Origin: Pseudomonas sp. R28(2017)
Lineage (GTDB): Bacteria; Pseudomonadota; Gammaproteobacteria; Pseudomonadales; Pseudomonadaceae
Reading direction: 5' to 3'
Length of the DNA stretch: 64,000 nt
NCBI RefSeq assembly: GCF_002112505.1
Contig: NZ_NEHW01000015.1
Location: 59,952 to 123,951, forward strand
Shown: positions 56,509 through 64,000 of the stretch, piece after piece
Numbering within the stretch: position 1 is the first letter of the stretch
Layout of the letters: every line of letters starts with the position of its first letter
Notes under the pieces: model-generated
What the model saw: the letters and a program-made list of their open reading frames with translations, nothing else
Told to the model about the DNA's origin: nothing
Database searches by the model: none
Position numbers and translations under genes: made by a program

Positions 56509-57423
56509 ATGACCCCTGCAAGCCGTGTTTCCGACGACCACTTCCAGGCCTGGCTGAGCCAGGTCAATGAAGCCTGCGGCCATTTCAACGGCCGCAAGCT
56601 CGACGCCGGCTTCGTCGGCCAGCTGGAAAAGTGCCAGGCAGGCCAGATCTCCATGAGTATCGTCGACATGACCCAGGTCAACCTGTTCCGCGGCCCGCGG
56701 GAAATCCGTGCCAGCAGTGCCGACCACTACTACGCCGTGCTGCAGATGGCCGGCACCTCGCGCATCGAGCACCAGGATGCCCGCATCGAACTGCAGGCCG
56801 GCGACCTCACCCTGATCGATGCCAGCACCCCGCTGGACATGCACTTCCACCAGCGCTCGCGCCAGCTGTCGCTGATCCTGCCGCGCAGCCAGGTGCAAAG
56901 CGGCACCCGGGGCATCGGCGTGGCCTGTGCCAGGCGGATCGAGGCCAACACGCCGCTGGCCAGCATGGCCCGGCTGATGATGCTCGAAGCCGGCCGCACC
57001 CAGCACATGGCCAACCACGAGAGCCAGGCGGTGCTCGACGCCCTGATCACCCTGCTGCGCCCGGCCATTGCCCAGGACGCCATCCCCGGCAGCCACGAAC
57101 GCATGTTCCGCAAGGCCCTGGCGCTGATCGACCAGAACATCACCTGCGAAGGCCTCAGCCCCGAGTTCATCGCCCGCGAAGTGGGCATTTCGATGCGCAG
57201 CCTGTACCGCATCTTCGCCAAGCACGAGCTGGTCATCGCCCAGTACATCCGCAACCGCCGCCTGGACTTCTGCGCCGAGAGCCTGCGCAACCCGGCCATG
57301 GACCAGAAGGTTTCGTCGCTGGGCTACGCCTGGGGCTTTTCCGACTCGAGCTATTTCAGCACCGCGTTCAAGGCCCGCTTCGGCATGACCCCCGGCGAAT
57401 ACCGCCGGCGCCACGCCAACTGA
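56509..57423 (+). CDS. feaR: FeaR-like AraC-family regulator
   Basis: This 304-residue regulator has an N-terminal sensor (DHYYAVLQMAGTSRIEHQ and ELQAGDLTLIDASTP, a FeaR-type cupin) and a C-terminal AraC domain (GLSPEFIAREVGISMRSLYR, then YAWGFSDSSYFSTAFKARFG). FeaR controls degradation of aromatic amines in E. coli. Two perfect TGNCA-N8-AAA sites, the FeaR consensus, lie in the promoter of the next gene, an outer-membrane barrel, so this regulator probably controls it. The ribosome site (GAGGC) is weak. Confidence 0.82.
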   Translation: MTPASRVSDDHFQAWLSQVNEACGHFNGRKLDAGFVGQLEKCQAGQISMSIVDMTQVNLFRGPREIRASSADHYYAVLQMAGTSRIEHQDARIELQAGDLTLIDASTPLDMHFHQRSRQLSLILPRSQVQSGTRGIGVACARRIEANTPLASMARLMMLEAGRTQHMANHESQAVLDALITLLRPAIAQDAIPGSHERMFRKALALIDQNITCEGLSPEFIAREVGISMRSLYRIFAKHELVIAQYIRNRRLDFCAESLRNPAMDQKVSSLGYAWGFSDSSYFSTAFKARFGMTPGEYRRRHAN

Positions 57424-57501
57424 CAAGCCGCCTGTAGCGGCCTCTTCGCGGCGGTTCGGCGCGCCGACTTGTCCGCAAAAGGGCAGGCCCTGCCGTCACC
57501 T

Positions 57502-57538
57502 TGGCACAGCACCCAAACCAACTGGCAGCCAGCACAAA
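57502..57538 (+). promoter_or_regulatory. Two FeaR-type binding sites (TGNCA-N8-AAA)
   Basis: TGGCA-N8-AAA occurs exactly at 57502-57517 and again at 57523-57538, 21 bp apart (two helical turns). They lie 80 to 117 bp upstream of the barrel gene. Confidence 0.65.
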
Positions 57539-57618
57539 AGCCGGCGCCGGGGCTTCCTGCATGATCGTTGGCATGTCTTCGGAACTTCTGCCAAACCCAT
57601 AACAAAGGAAGCCAGACC

Positions 57619-58938
57619 ATGCATCACCGCCCGTTCCGTCTCACCCTGGCCGCAGTCCTCGCCGGGGTCTCGCTTGAGGCGTCCGCACTGGAGCTCTACG
57701 GCGATGACGAGCGCCACCTCAATGCCAACGTGGAGGCCGTGTTCGGTGCGTTCCACAGTGAAGAAAGCTACGCCATCGCCCGCGACCAGCCCGGCTCCAC
57801 CTCGTGGCGCGAGGGCTACATCAAGTACGGCCTGAGCGGCGACCAGCGCCTGGGCGGCAGTGGCTCGCTGTACGGCGCCTTCGCCCTGCTCAGCTCCGGC
57901 ACCTGGGGCGATGGCGACGCCGCCGGCTTCAGTGACGGCAGCGAACGCACCACCAAGATCGAGGATGCCTACCTGGGCTGGAAGTCGGGCAACCTGGTGC
58001 CCGCACTCGGCGAGGATGGCATCGACCTGTCGTTCGGCAAGCAGATGATCGCGGTCGGTGACGGCTTCCTGATCCAGGGCGACGCACTGAACATCGGCCA
58101 TGGCCTGGCCGACGGCCAGTTCAACCGCGGCGGCGCCTACTACCTGGCGGCGCGCAAGAGCTTCGACAAGACCGCCGTGCTGCGCCTGGGCGGCAAGCAG
58201 GGCTGGCGCAGCGACCTGATGTGGCTGCAGTCGGACAACCGCGCCCAGGCCAAGACCGAAATGCACGTCGCCACCCTGGAGCACGTGGCCGATGCCGGCA
58301 CGGTCGGCCTGACCTACATCGACACCACCCACGTCGACAAGGCATTCGCCTCGCCGCAGCAGCTGGAACGCGACGGCATGAAGACCTACAGCCTGCGCGG
58401 CCAGGGCAATGCCGGGGTGGAGAACCTGTTCCTGTCCGGCGAGTACGCCAAGCAGGACAAGCCGCACACCGCCACCGAGGATGCCTGGTACCTGGAAGCC
58501 GGCTGGACCTTCGCCGACGTGCCGTGGCAACCGAATGTCAGCTACCGCTACAGCCGTTTCTCCGAAGGCTATGACACCTTGTTCTATGGCCTGAGCCGCG
58601 GCCTGGGCACCTGGTTCCAGGGTGAAGTGGCCGGCAACTATGCCGGGCCGTTCAACAGCAATGCGCGGATCCAGAAAGTAGGGTTGACGGTGAGCCCTGC
58701 CCCATCGCTCAACGTCGGGATCCTGGGCTTCAAGTTCGACACCATCGACCGCAGCCTGGGTAATGCCGACGGGCATGAGGTGGATCTTTATGCGGAGTGG
58801 ACAATCAACGACCACCTGATGATCGTGCCGCTGGTGGGCCTGTACCAGCCCGATCACAGTGCCGAGCAAGGCGGGACGCAGCTGGGCAATGACAACCGCA
58901 ACCTGTACAGCCAGGTGGTGTTCGTCAGTACCTTCTGA
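57619..58938 (+). CDS. Outer-membrane beta-barrel protein (alginate-export/porin-like)
   Basis: This is a 439-residue protein with a signal peptide (FRLTLAAVLAGVSLEASA) and a mature part of alternating short strands ending in a typical barrel terminus (YSQVVFVSTF). It begins with LELYGDDERHLNANVEAVFG and has repeated aromatic-rich strands (YIKYGLSGD, YLGWKSG, YYLAARKSF), consistent with a 16-18-strand uptake porin. Its control by the preceding FeaR-like regulator is likely. The close iac cluster suggests uptake of an aromatic acid or amine. The ATG at 57619 follows an AAAGGAAG ribosome site. Confidence 0.82.
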   Translation: MHHRPFRLTLAAVLAGVSLEASALELYGDDERHLNANVEAVFGAFHSEESYAIARDQPGSTSWREGYIKYGLSGDQRLGGSGSLYGAFALLSSGTWGDGDAAGFSDGSERTTKIEDAYLGWKSGNLVPALGEDGIDLSFGKQMIAVGDGFLIQGDALNIGHGLADGQFNRGGAYYLAARKSFDKTAVLRLGGKQGWRSDLMWLQSDNRAQAKTEMHVATLEHVADAGTVGLTYIDTTHVDKAFASPQQLERDGMKTYSLRGQGNAGVENLFLSGEYAKQDKPHTATEDAWYLEAGWTFADVPWQPNVSYRYSRFSEGYDTLFYGLSRGLGTWFQGEVAGNYAGPFNSNARIQKVGLTVSPAPSLNVGILGFKFDTIDRSLGNADGHEVDLYAEWTINDHLMIVPLVGLYQPDHSAEQGGTQLGNDNRNLYSQVVFVSTF

Positions 58939-58943
58939 GTCGC

Positions 58944-59033
58944 CCTCTTCGCGGGCACGCCCGCTCCCACAGGTACCGCACAGCGCTTGAAGTTTGTGCA
59001 ATACCTGTGGGAGCGGGCGTGCCCGCGAAGAGG
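58944..59033. repeat. REP pair (BIME) 4
   Basis: CCTCTTCGCGGGCACGCCC at 58944 and its inverted copy at 59004-59033, spacer of about 30 bp, in the convergent gap between the barrel gene and iacI. Confidence 0.9.
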
Positions 59034-59042
59034 CTAACCCGA

Positions 59043-59555
59043 TTATCGATCAGGCACCGGCAAAGGCGCCTCACTGTTCCAGGCGGTCACCGGCCGGCTG
59101 AACAGGTTCTCGGTCTGGAAATGCGCCATCCGCCACTGCCCTTCCTCCTGCGCGAACCGCACCGTCAAACGCGCCGCGTTCAGGTGCGAGGCACCGTCGG
59201 CAAAGGTGCTGGTCTGCAGCATCACCCACCGCCCCAGCCCCTGCCCGCCTTCCACCTCGATGACCTCGCTGGTCAGGAAGTGCACGTTCAAGGCAAAGTG
59301 CGCCGGGGTCTTCATGTAGGTGGCGAACATCGCACCGATTGCCTCACGCCCCCGGTAGCCGCCGAAACTCGCGGCGTACTTGGCCCCCTTGCCCTCCCAC
59401 ACGGCCTCACGGGTGAACAGCCCGGCCAGCTCGTCCAGCGGGGTGCTGGCGTCGAGCTGGTCGCACAATTCCATGTAGCGGTTGATGCACACGCGAATGG
59501 CCTGCTGGTCTTCGAAGCGTTGCAGGCGGGCCTGCAATTCATGGATATCGTTCAT
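59043..59555 (-). CDS. iacI: NTF2-like protein IacI
   Basis: This 170-residue protein has the SnoaL/NTF2-like fold (FEDQQAIRVCINRYMELCDQ, ELAGLFTREAVWEGKG, FQTENLFSRPVTAW). It occupies the last position of the iac operon order (iacG, iacR, iacH, iacI). It starts at 59555 with a GAGGTGGCG ribosome site, 7 bp after iacH. Relatives in aromatic pathways are dehydratases or isomerases; IacI's exact step is unclear. Confidence 0.85.
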   Translation of the reverse strand: MNDIHELQARLQRFEDQQAIRVCINRYMELCDQLDASTPLDELAGLFTREAVWEGKGAKYAASFGGYRGREAIGAMFATYMKTPAHFALNVHFLTSEVIEVEGGQGLGRWVMLQTSTFADGASHLNAARLTVRFAQEEGQWRMAHFQTENLFSRPVTAWNSEAPLPVPDR

Positions 59556-59562
59556 CGCCACC

Positions 59563-60672
59563 TCAGAACAGGTTCAGCAGCAAACGCTCGGCCACGGCCA
59601 GCAGCTTCTCGTCGGCGCCCTTGGCCGCCACCAGTTGCAGGCCAACCGGCAGGCCGGCCTCGCTGCCCAGCGGGATGCTCAAGGCCGGGTGCCCGGACAG
59701 GTTGAACGGCCGCACCAGCGAAGTCATGCCCAGCACCGCTCGTGTGTCCGCGGCATCTTCCAGGCGCAGCGGGAAGTTCGGCATGGTCGGCAGCGCCAGC
59801 ACATCGTAGCTGGCCAGGGCCTGGTCGACTTCCGCGGTGAAGCGCCGGCGCACCTCTTCCGCTTCGGCCAGCGCCGTGTCGGTGGTCTGCCCCGCCGCCG
59901 CCAGGCGCCCGGCGATGTCGGCACCGACCTTGCCGGTTTCCAGCAAATGGCCACAGCCCGCGAAGGTCTCGCGGTTGATCACCACCATGCCGGCCTCGTA
60001 GGCCGCACCAAAATGCTTGAGCTCGACGTTGCCCAGTGGCAGCCCGCTGGCGGTCAGGGCGCCCTGCACCACTTTGTGGATCGCCGCCTCGGCAGTGACC
60101 CGCAGCACGCCGATACGGGCCTTGGCCGGGACCTGCGCCGGGGTGAAGGTCGGGTCGATCATGCACATAGCCCGCACCAGCATCGGCAGGCTCGCAGCGA
60201 ACGGGCCGACGCAGTCGAGGCTGGTGTGCGCCGGCATCACGCCTTTGCGGCTGACCCGGCCAAAGGTCGGCTTGAGGCCGAACACGCCGCAGCAGCACGC
60301 CGGTACCCGCACCGAGCCCCCGGTGTCGGTGCCCAGGCTGAAGTCGGCCAGGCCCGCCGCCACCGCCGCCGCCGAACCGCTGGAAGAGCCACCCGGAATG
60401 CGCCCGGGGAAGCGCGGGTTCGCCGCCGTGCCGGTGTAATGGTTGATGCCGGTGGTGCCGAACGCCAGCTCATGCAGGCTGACCTTGCCGGTCAGCCGCG
60501 CGCCGTTGGCCAGCAACTGGCTGACCACCTCGGCATGCCGTTCGGCCAGCGGGGCGTGCTCCAGCGCCTGGCTGCTGGCGCGGGTCGCGGTACCGGCGAC
60601 GTCAATGGTGTCCTTGACCACGACCCGGGGGCCGCTGCCGCCCAGGTCAAGGGTTTCAACTATGATTGTCAT
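59563..60672 (-). CDS. iacH: Amidase IacH
   Basis: This 369-residue amidase-signature enzyme has the catalytic triad Lys20 (VVVKDTID), a Ser in IPGGSSSGSAAA and the nucleophile Ser120 in TDTGGSVRVPA. It is shorter than common amidases (about 450-500). In the iac cluster it is the amidase IacH, proposed to act late in indole-3-acetate breakdown. It is divergent from iacR. Confidence 0.88.
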   Translation of the reverse strand: MTIIVETLDLGGSGPRVVVKDTIDVAGTATRASSQALEHAPLAERHAEVVSQLLANGARLTGKVSLHELAFGTTGINHYTGTAANPRFPGRIPGGSSSGSAAAVAAGLADFSLGTDTGGSVRVPACCCGVFGLKPTFGRVSRKGVMPAHTSLDCVGPFAASLPMLVRAMCMIDPTFTPAQVPAKARIGVLRVTAEAAIHKVVQGALTASGLPLGNVELKHFGAAYEAGMVVINRETFAGCGHLLETGKVGADIAGRLAAAGQTTDTALAEAEEVRRRFTAEVDQALASYDVLALPTMPNFPLRLEDAADTRAVLGMTSLVRPFNLSGHPALSIPLGSEAGLPVGLQLVAAKGADEKLLAVAERLLLNLF

Positions 60673-60733
60673 TTTCGTGGAGCCCTTCTCAAGAATGGAT
60701 GCCGGACCGTGGCCCAGCCAAGAACATGCGTGC

Positions 60734-60775
60734 TAATTACTGGAAATGTCAACTGAACATTCCCGTAATTACTGG
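60734..60775. promoter_or_regulatory. Paired TAATTACTGG repeats in iacR-iacH promoter
   Basis: TAATTACTGG occurs at 60734-60743 and 60766-60775, 32 bp apart (about three helical turns). The spacer includes GGAAATGT...AACATTCC. They are the best candidates for IacR operators. Confidence 0.55.
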
Positions 60776-60846
60776 CGCAGTTGCGGTGGTCAAATGCGCG
60801 GAAAGGTCTATGATGTCGCGACTATTTCCGCACAAGTAGTGAATCG

Positions 60847-61326
60847 ATGAGCACGTCTAAAAACAAAGGCCACAGCCATCACGACCCGGCCAGCGATGAA
60901 TTTCGCAAGGAAGATTTCCCCTTCTACTGGCTGGCCCGTGTGCACGGCCGCTACACCCAGAACATGGAACGTCTGCTGAAGAAGGTCGACCTCGACGTGC
61001 CGCGCTGGCGCGTGCTGTGGATCCTCAACGAGAACGGTGAATCGAGCATTTCCGAAATTTCCACCCACGCCATCGCCAAGCTGTCGACCATCACCAAGAT
61101 CGTCTACCGCATGAAGGAAGATGGCCTGGTCGATACCGCGCCCAGCCCCGAAGACGGGCGCGTGACCCAGGTGCGCATCACCGAGGTCGGCCTGCAGAAC
61201 ATCGAACGCATGCAGGAGGTGACCCGCGAGTTGTTCCAGCGCAGCTTCAAGGGCTTGACCGAGGCGCAGGTGCAGCGGTTGAACAAGATGCTGGAAGTGG
61301 TGTTCCACAACCTCGAAACCTTGTGA
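60847..61326 (+). CDS. iacR: MarR-family repressor IacR
   Basis: This 159-residue regulator has a MarR winged helix: VPRWRVLWILNENGESSISE, IAKLSTITKIVYRMKEDGLV, and PSPEDGRVTQVRITEVG. In known iac clusters IacR represses the operon until indole-3-acetate or an intermediate is present. Here it sits between iacG and iacH on the opposite strand, as in known clusters. It starts at 60847 without a strong ribosome site. Confidence 0.9.
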   Translation: MSTSKNKGHSHHDPASDEFRKEDFPFYWLARVHGRYTQNMERLLKKVDLDVPRWRVLWILNENGESSISEISTHAIAKLSTITKIVYRMKEDGLVDTAPSPEDGRVTQVRITEVGLQNIERMQEVTRELFQRSFKGLTEAQVQRLNKMLEVVFHNLETL

Positions 61327-61331
61327 CTACC

Positions 61332-61350
61332 GGGGCCGCCGTGCGGCCCC
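61332..61350. terminator. Stem-loop between convergent iacR and iacG
   Basis: GGGGCCGC-CGT-GCGGCCCC forms a strong stem between two convergent stop codons and may terminate both. Confidence 0.6.
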
Positions 61351-61355
61351 CGCTT

Positions 61356-61853
61356 TCAGCAAGCCTTCGACGACTCGCACACCCGGTGGTAGGCCCGGTT
61401 GAAATACACCAGCCCGTCATCGGCGCCGCCGTGGCGGATGTCCTGGATCTCGCAGTAGAAGATGCTGTGCGAGCCCACCTCATGCACCTGGGCAATCCGG
61501 CAATCGAAGTTCACCAGCGCTTCCTGCATCACCGGCGCGCCACTCTCCAGCACCGTCCAGTCGGTGACGGCAAAACGCTGGTCCATGTTCAGGTTGCGGT
61601 TGGCAAACGCCCCCGACAGTTCCTGGTGGGTGCCGGCCAGCACGTTCACGCACAGCGCGCCGTTGGCCTTGAACTGCTCGTTGGAGTACGAGGCGCGGTT
61701 CATGCACACCAGCAAGGTGGGCGGCGAGTCGGTCACGCTGCACACCGCCGAAGCGGTGAAGCCGAAACGACCGGCAGGGCCATCGGTGGTGATGACCGAT
61801 ACGGCGCCACCGAGCAGCGCCATTGCATTGCGAAATTGCGATACATCTACCAT
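61356..61853 (-). CDS. iacG: Flavin reductase IacG
   Basis: This 165-residue flavin:NAD(P)H reductase (RutF/HpaC fold) has ALLGGAVSVITTDGPAGRFG, FTASAVCSVTDSPPTLLVCM, and the C-terminal FDCRIAQVHEVGSHSIFYCE. In the iac pathway it supplies reduced flavin to the IacA monooxygenase. Start follows GAGGAGC; it is 11 bp after iacF. Confidence 0.9.
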   Translation of the reverse strand: MVDVSQFRNAMALLGGAVSVITTDGPAGRFGFTASAVCSVTDSPPTLLVCMNRASYSNEQFKANGALCVNVLAGTHQELSGAFANRNLNMDQRFAVTDWTVLESGAPVMQEALVNFDCRIAQVHEVGSHSIFYCEIQDIRHGGADDGLVYFNRAYHRVCESSKAC

Positions 61854-61864
61854 GGTCGTGCTCC

Positions 61865-62824
61865 TCAGATATCCAGCACCAGCTTGTTCGACTTGGCCCG
61901 CGAGCAGCACACCAGGATCTGGTCGTTCGCGGCTTTTTCTTCATCGGTCAGGTACACATCGCGGTGGTCCGGCTCGCCTTCGAGCACTTCGCACATGCAG
62001 GTGCCACACACGCCCTGCTCGCACGAAATGTCGATCTTGATGCCCACCTGGGCCAGGGCGTCGAGAATGCTCTGGCCCTCGGCGACCTGCACGGTCTTGT
62101 TGCTGCGTGCGGCGACCACTTCGAAGCCGGCACCGCTGGCGTCGACCTCGACCTGGAAGTATTCCTTGTGGATGTGCGCCTCGCTGTAGCCCTGCTGGCG
62201 CGCGCCGTCGATCACCCAGTCCATGAAGCCCGACGGGCCGCAGGTGTACAGGTGGGTGCCAGGCGTGCCGCTGCCGAGCACAGCCGCCAGGTTCAGGCGC
62301 TGGGCGGCCTCTTCATCGTCGAAGTGGGTGACCACCCGGGCGGCGAACGGCGCGCTGGCCAGCGCCTCGAGGAAGGCGCTGCGGCTGCGCGAGCGCCCGC
62401 AGTAATGCAGTTCGAATTCGGCGCCCTGCTGGTGCAGGGCATGGGCCATGGCAATCATCGGCGTGATGCCGATGCCGCCACCCAGCAGGATCGAGCGGCG
62501 CGCATCGGCCGCCAGCGGGAACAGGTTGCGCGGGGTGCTGATCTGCACCTCGTGCCCTTCCAGCAGGGTGTCGTGCACGCTTGCCGAGCCACCGCGGGAG
62601 GCCGGGTCTTTCAACACGCCCAGGCGATACACCGTGGCATCGGCCGGGTCGCTGCACAGCGAATACTGGCGCACCAGGCCCGGCGCGACATGGATGTCCA
62701 CATGCGCACCCGCCTCGAAGGCCGGCAGCGCCGCGCCATCGGCCCGGCCCAGGTCGAGCACGACCACGTCGGCCCCTTGGATCTCGCGCTTGCGCACGAC
62801 TACGTTCAACAGTTGTTCATTCAT
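61865..62824 (-). CDS. iacF: Phthalate-dioxygenase-type reductase IacF (FMN/NAD/2Fe-2S)
   Basis: This 319-residue electron-transfer protein has an FMN domain with RQYSLCSDPADATVYRLGV, an NAD domain with LLGGGIGITPMIAMAH and LYTCGPSGFMDWV, and a C-terminal plant-type ferredoxin with CEQGVCGTC and a later VCC, giving four cluster Cys. It transfers electrons from NADH to the IacCD Rieske dioxygenase. It begins 48 bp after iacE. Confidence 0.92.
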   Translation of the reverse strand: MNEQLLNVVVRKREIQGADVVVLDLGRADGAALPAFEAGAHVDIHVAPGLVRQYSLCSDPADATVYRLGVLKDPASRGGSASVHDTLLEGHEVQISTPRNLFPLAADARRSILLGGGIGITPMIAMAHALHQQGAEFELHYCGRSRSRSAFLEALASAPFAARVVTHFDDEEAAQRLNLAAVLGSGTPGTHLYTCGPSGFMDWVIDGARQQGYSEAHIHKEYFQVEVDASGAGFEVVAARSNKTVQVAEGQSILDALAQVGIKIDISCEQGVCGTCMCEVLEGEPDHRDVYLTDEEKAANDQILVCCSRAKSNKLVLDI

Positions 62825-62872
62825 GGCCGGTGTCCCGCCTAACAGAGGGGCGCGTGGGCGCCCCGGAAAATA

Positions 62873-63604
62873 TCAACGCATGAACAGGCCGCCGTTCACG
62901 TCCCAGGTCGCCCCGGTGGTGAAGTAGGCCTCGGGCCGCGCCAGTTGCACGATCAGGTCGCCAAGGAAATCGGCATCACCCAGGCGCTGCACCGGGATGT
63001 TCGCCAGCAACCCCTGCATACGCTCGGCCGGCACCGCGGCGTGCACCGCAGGCGAGTCGATCGGGCCCGGTGCGATGGCATTGACGGTGACGCCGCGGCC
63101 GGCGAACTCTTTGGCGAAGATCTTGGTCAAGGTGACGATCGCGCCCTTGCTCGCCGCGTAGTGCGCACCGGTGGCGGTGCCGCCGTTCTGCCCGGCCAGC
63201 GAGGCCATGTTGATGATCCGCCCGTAGCCGGCTTCGGCCAGGTGCGCGCCGAGCACCTGGCAGCCGAGGAACACGCTGCGCAGGTTGAGGCCGACCACGG
63301 CGTCGAACTCTTCGGGGCTGATCTGCATCAGCGGCGTGGTCTTGGTGACGGCGGCGTTGTTGACCACCGCGTGCAGGGCGCCGAAGTGCTCCAGCACCTG
63401 GGCCAGGGCCTGCTCGAAGTCGGCCTTGTTGCTGACGTCGAGCTTGACCGCCAGGGTGCGCCCGCCCAGCGTTTTGGCGGTGGCCTGGGCCAGCGCCAGG
63501 TCGCGGTCCGAGACCACCACGTCGAAGCCTGCGGCAAGCAGCCGGGCGCAGAAGCGCTGGCCGAGTCCCTGGCCGGCGCCAGTTACCAATGCGACTTGAT
63601 TCAT
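62873..63604 (-). CDS. iacE: Short-chain dehydrogenase/reductase IacE
   Basis: This 243-residue SDR has the cofactor motif VTGAGQGLGQR, NNAAV near residue 85, the catalytic NMASL and HYAASKGAIV (Tyr-x-x-x-Lys), and the C-terminal ending TGATWDVNGGLFMR. In the iac pathway it acts on an early oxindole intermediate. Start follows a GAGGAGC ribosome site; it is 10 bp after iacD. Confidence 0.91.
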   Translation of the reverse strand: MNQVALVTGAGQGLGQRFCARLLAAGFDVVVSDRDLALAQATAKTLGGRTLAVKLDVSNKADFEQALAQVLEHFGALHAVVNNAAVTKTTPLMQISPEEFDAVVGLNLRSVFLGCQVLGAHLAEAGYGRIINMASLAGQNGGTATGAHYAASKGAIVTLTKIFAKEFAGRGVTVNAIAPGPIDSPAVHAAVPAERMQGLLANIPVQRLGDADFLGDLIVQLARPEAYFTTGATWDVNGGLFMR

Positions 63605-63614
63605 GGCGCGCTCC

Positions 63615-64000
63615 TCAGAGGATGTAGCCGATGCCAGCAAGGGCATCGTCGCTGTTGATCAGGCTGATCACCTTGCGGTGGATCCTGAAGCCGCCCACGG
63701 CGCGGACCAGGGTGTAGGTCAGGTCGGCGCTGTAGTGCTTGAGGCTTTCCTTGCGGAACTCGCGGATGTTCTGCGCGCAGCGCACGGTGACGTTCACACC
63801 GTCATCGGCGAGTACCCGAAAGCGCGAGATCGTGCGCACGGTGCGTGGCTGCGGGCTGGTCGAGATCGACTCGCCACCGATCAGCCGCTGCACGCGAAGG
63901 CCACGCATGTGATGGTCGTCGTAGGCGTAGTTCAGGGTGTTCTCGTAGTCGGTCTCTTTCGGGTTGATCGGGATGATGTAGGTGCCTTTCTCGGTCCACA
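63615..64000 (-). CDS. iacD: Aromatic-ring-hydroxylating dioxygenase small (beta) subunit IacD (5' part cut)
   Basis: The window edge cuts the N-terminus; the visible 128 residues begin WTEKGTYIIPINPKETDYEN and end AGIGYIL. Features of dioxygenase beta subunits are DDHHMRGLRVQRLIGG, TISRFRVLADDG and YTLVRAVGGFRIHRKVISL. The protein stabilises the catalytic alpha subunit (iacC), which should lie just beyond the edge. Confidence 0.88.
   Translation of the reverse strand, partial: WTEKGTYIIPINPKETDYENTLNYAYDDHHMRGLRVQRLIGGESISTSPQPRTVRTISRFRVLADDGVNVTVRCAQNIREFRKESLKHYSADLTYTLVRAVGGFRIHRKVISLINSDDALAGIGYIL

Noticed and set aside
57433..57465. Possible fifth REP pair before the barrel gene
   Set aside because: Only a degenerate single unit (CCTCTTCGCGGCGG) is visible with no inverted partner.

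Overview
The window is high-GC DNA that reads like a Pseudomonas chromosome, most likely the P. putida group. The basis is dense bacterial gene packing, several REP/BIME pairs of the P. putida type (an inverted CTGTGGGAGCGGGC...GCCCGCGAA unit), a DUF2790 protein, and a recognisable indole-3-acetic acid (iac) catabolic cluster. No tRNA, rRNA, CRISPR array, transposase or integrase was seen.

Left part (1-25 kb): a truncated kup potassium transporter; a 229-bp, almost fully symmetric palindromic element; an ABC exporter half-transporter; a creatininase-family amidohydrolase; and an Ohr/OsmC-like protein without the peroxidatic cysteine, followed by an OmpR/EnvZ-type two-component pair. Next come an AraC regulator divergent from a lone sigma-region-2 protein and a large winged-helix/NTPase/TPR regulator. 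Three exported alpha/beta hydrolases lie divergent from an aromatic-acid-type MFS permease, followed by a PAS histidine kinase and two response regulators; shared ACACCTAGGTGT-type palindromes suggest one regulon. After another MFS exporter comes a 1128-residue exported multicopper oxidase with a canonical sigma-54 promoter, which fits a manganese-oxidase-type enzyme.

Middle (25-41 kb): small or hypothetical genes, then two related metabolic modules. Module 1 is IclR, an AroE-like dehydrogenase, a FAD dehydrogenase, a NIPSNAP protein, a second FAD dehydrogenase and an MFS permease. Module 2 is a TIM-barrel isomerase, a Gfo/Idh/MocA oxidoreductase, an IclR regulator and a third FAD dehydrogenase. 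Each IclR has its own palindromic operator family in the promoters of its module (TTCGATTATCGAA-like, and TGGAATCAGGTTCCA-like). Between the modules lies a lower-GC accessory stretch (about 33.5-35.6 kb) with small ORFs and degenerate inverted repeats. I regard the pair of modules as the best candidate for an undescribed catabolic pathway, probably for a cyclic or aromatisable compound.

From 41 to 50 kb: a dCACHE-HAMP-GAF-HD-GYP sensor for cyclic-di-GMP turnover, then a VasX/BTH_I2691-like type VI secretion effector with a membrane-inserting, AT-rich C-terminal half. It is followed by two tandem, homologous two-TM proteins that are candidate immunity proteins. No other T6SS gene is nearby, so this is an orphan effector-immunity island.

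Right part (49.5-64 kb): nhaA; a purine-salvage pair (8-oxoguanine deaminase-like amidohydrolase and an NCS2 xanthine/uracil permease); a solitary PBP2; a FeaR-like regulator followed by an outer-membrane barrel protein whose promoter carries two perfect TGNCA-N8-AAA sites; and finally iacI, iacH, iacR (divergent), iacG, iacF, iacE and the truncated iacD, running off the right edge in the order known for indole-3-acetic acid catabolism.
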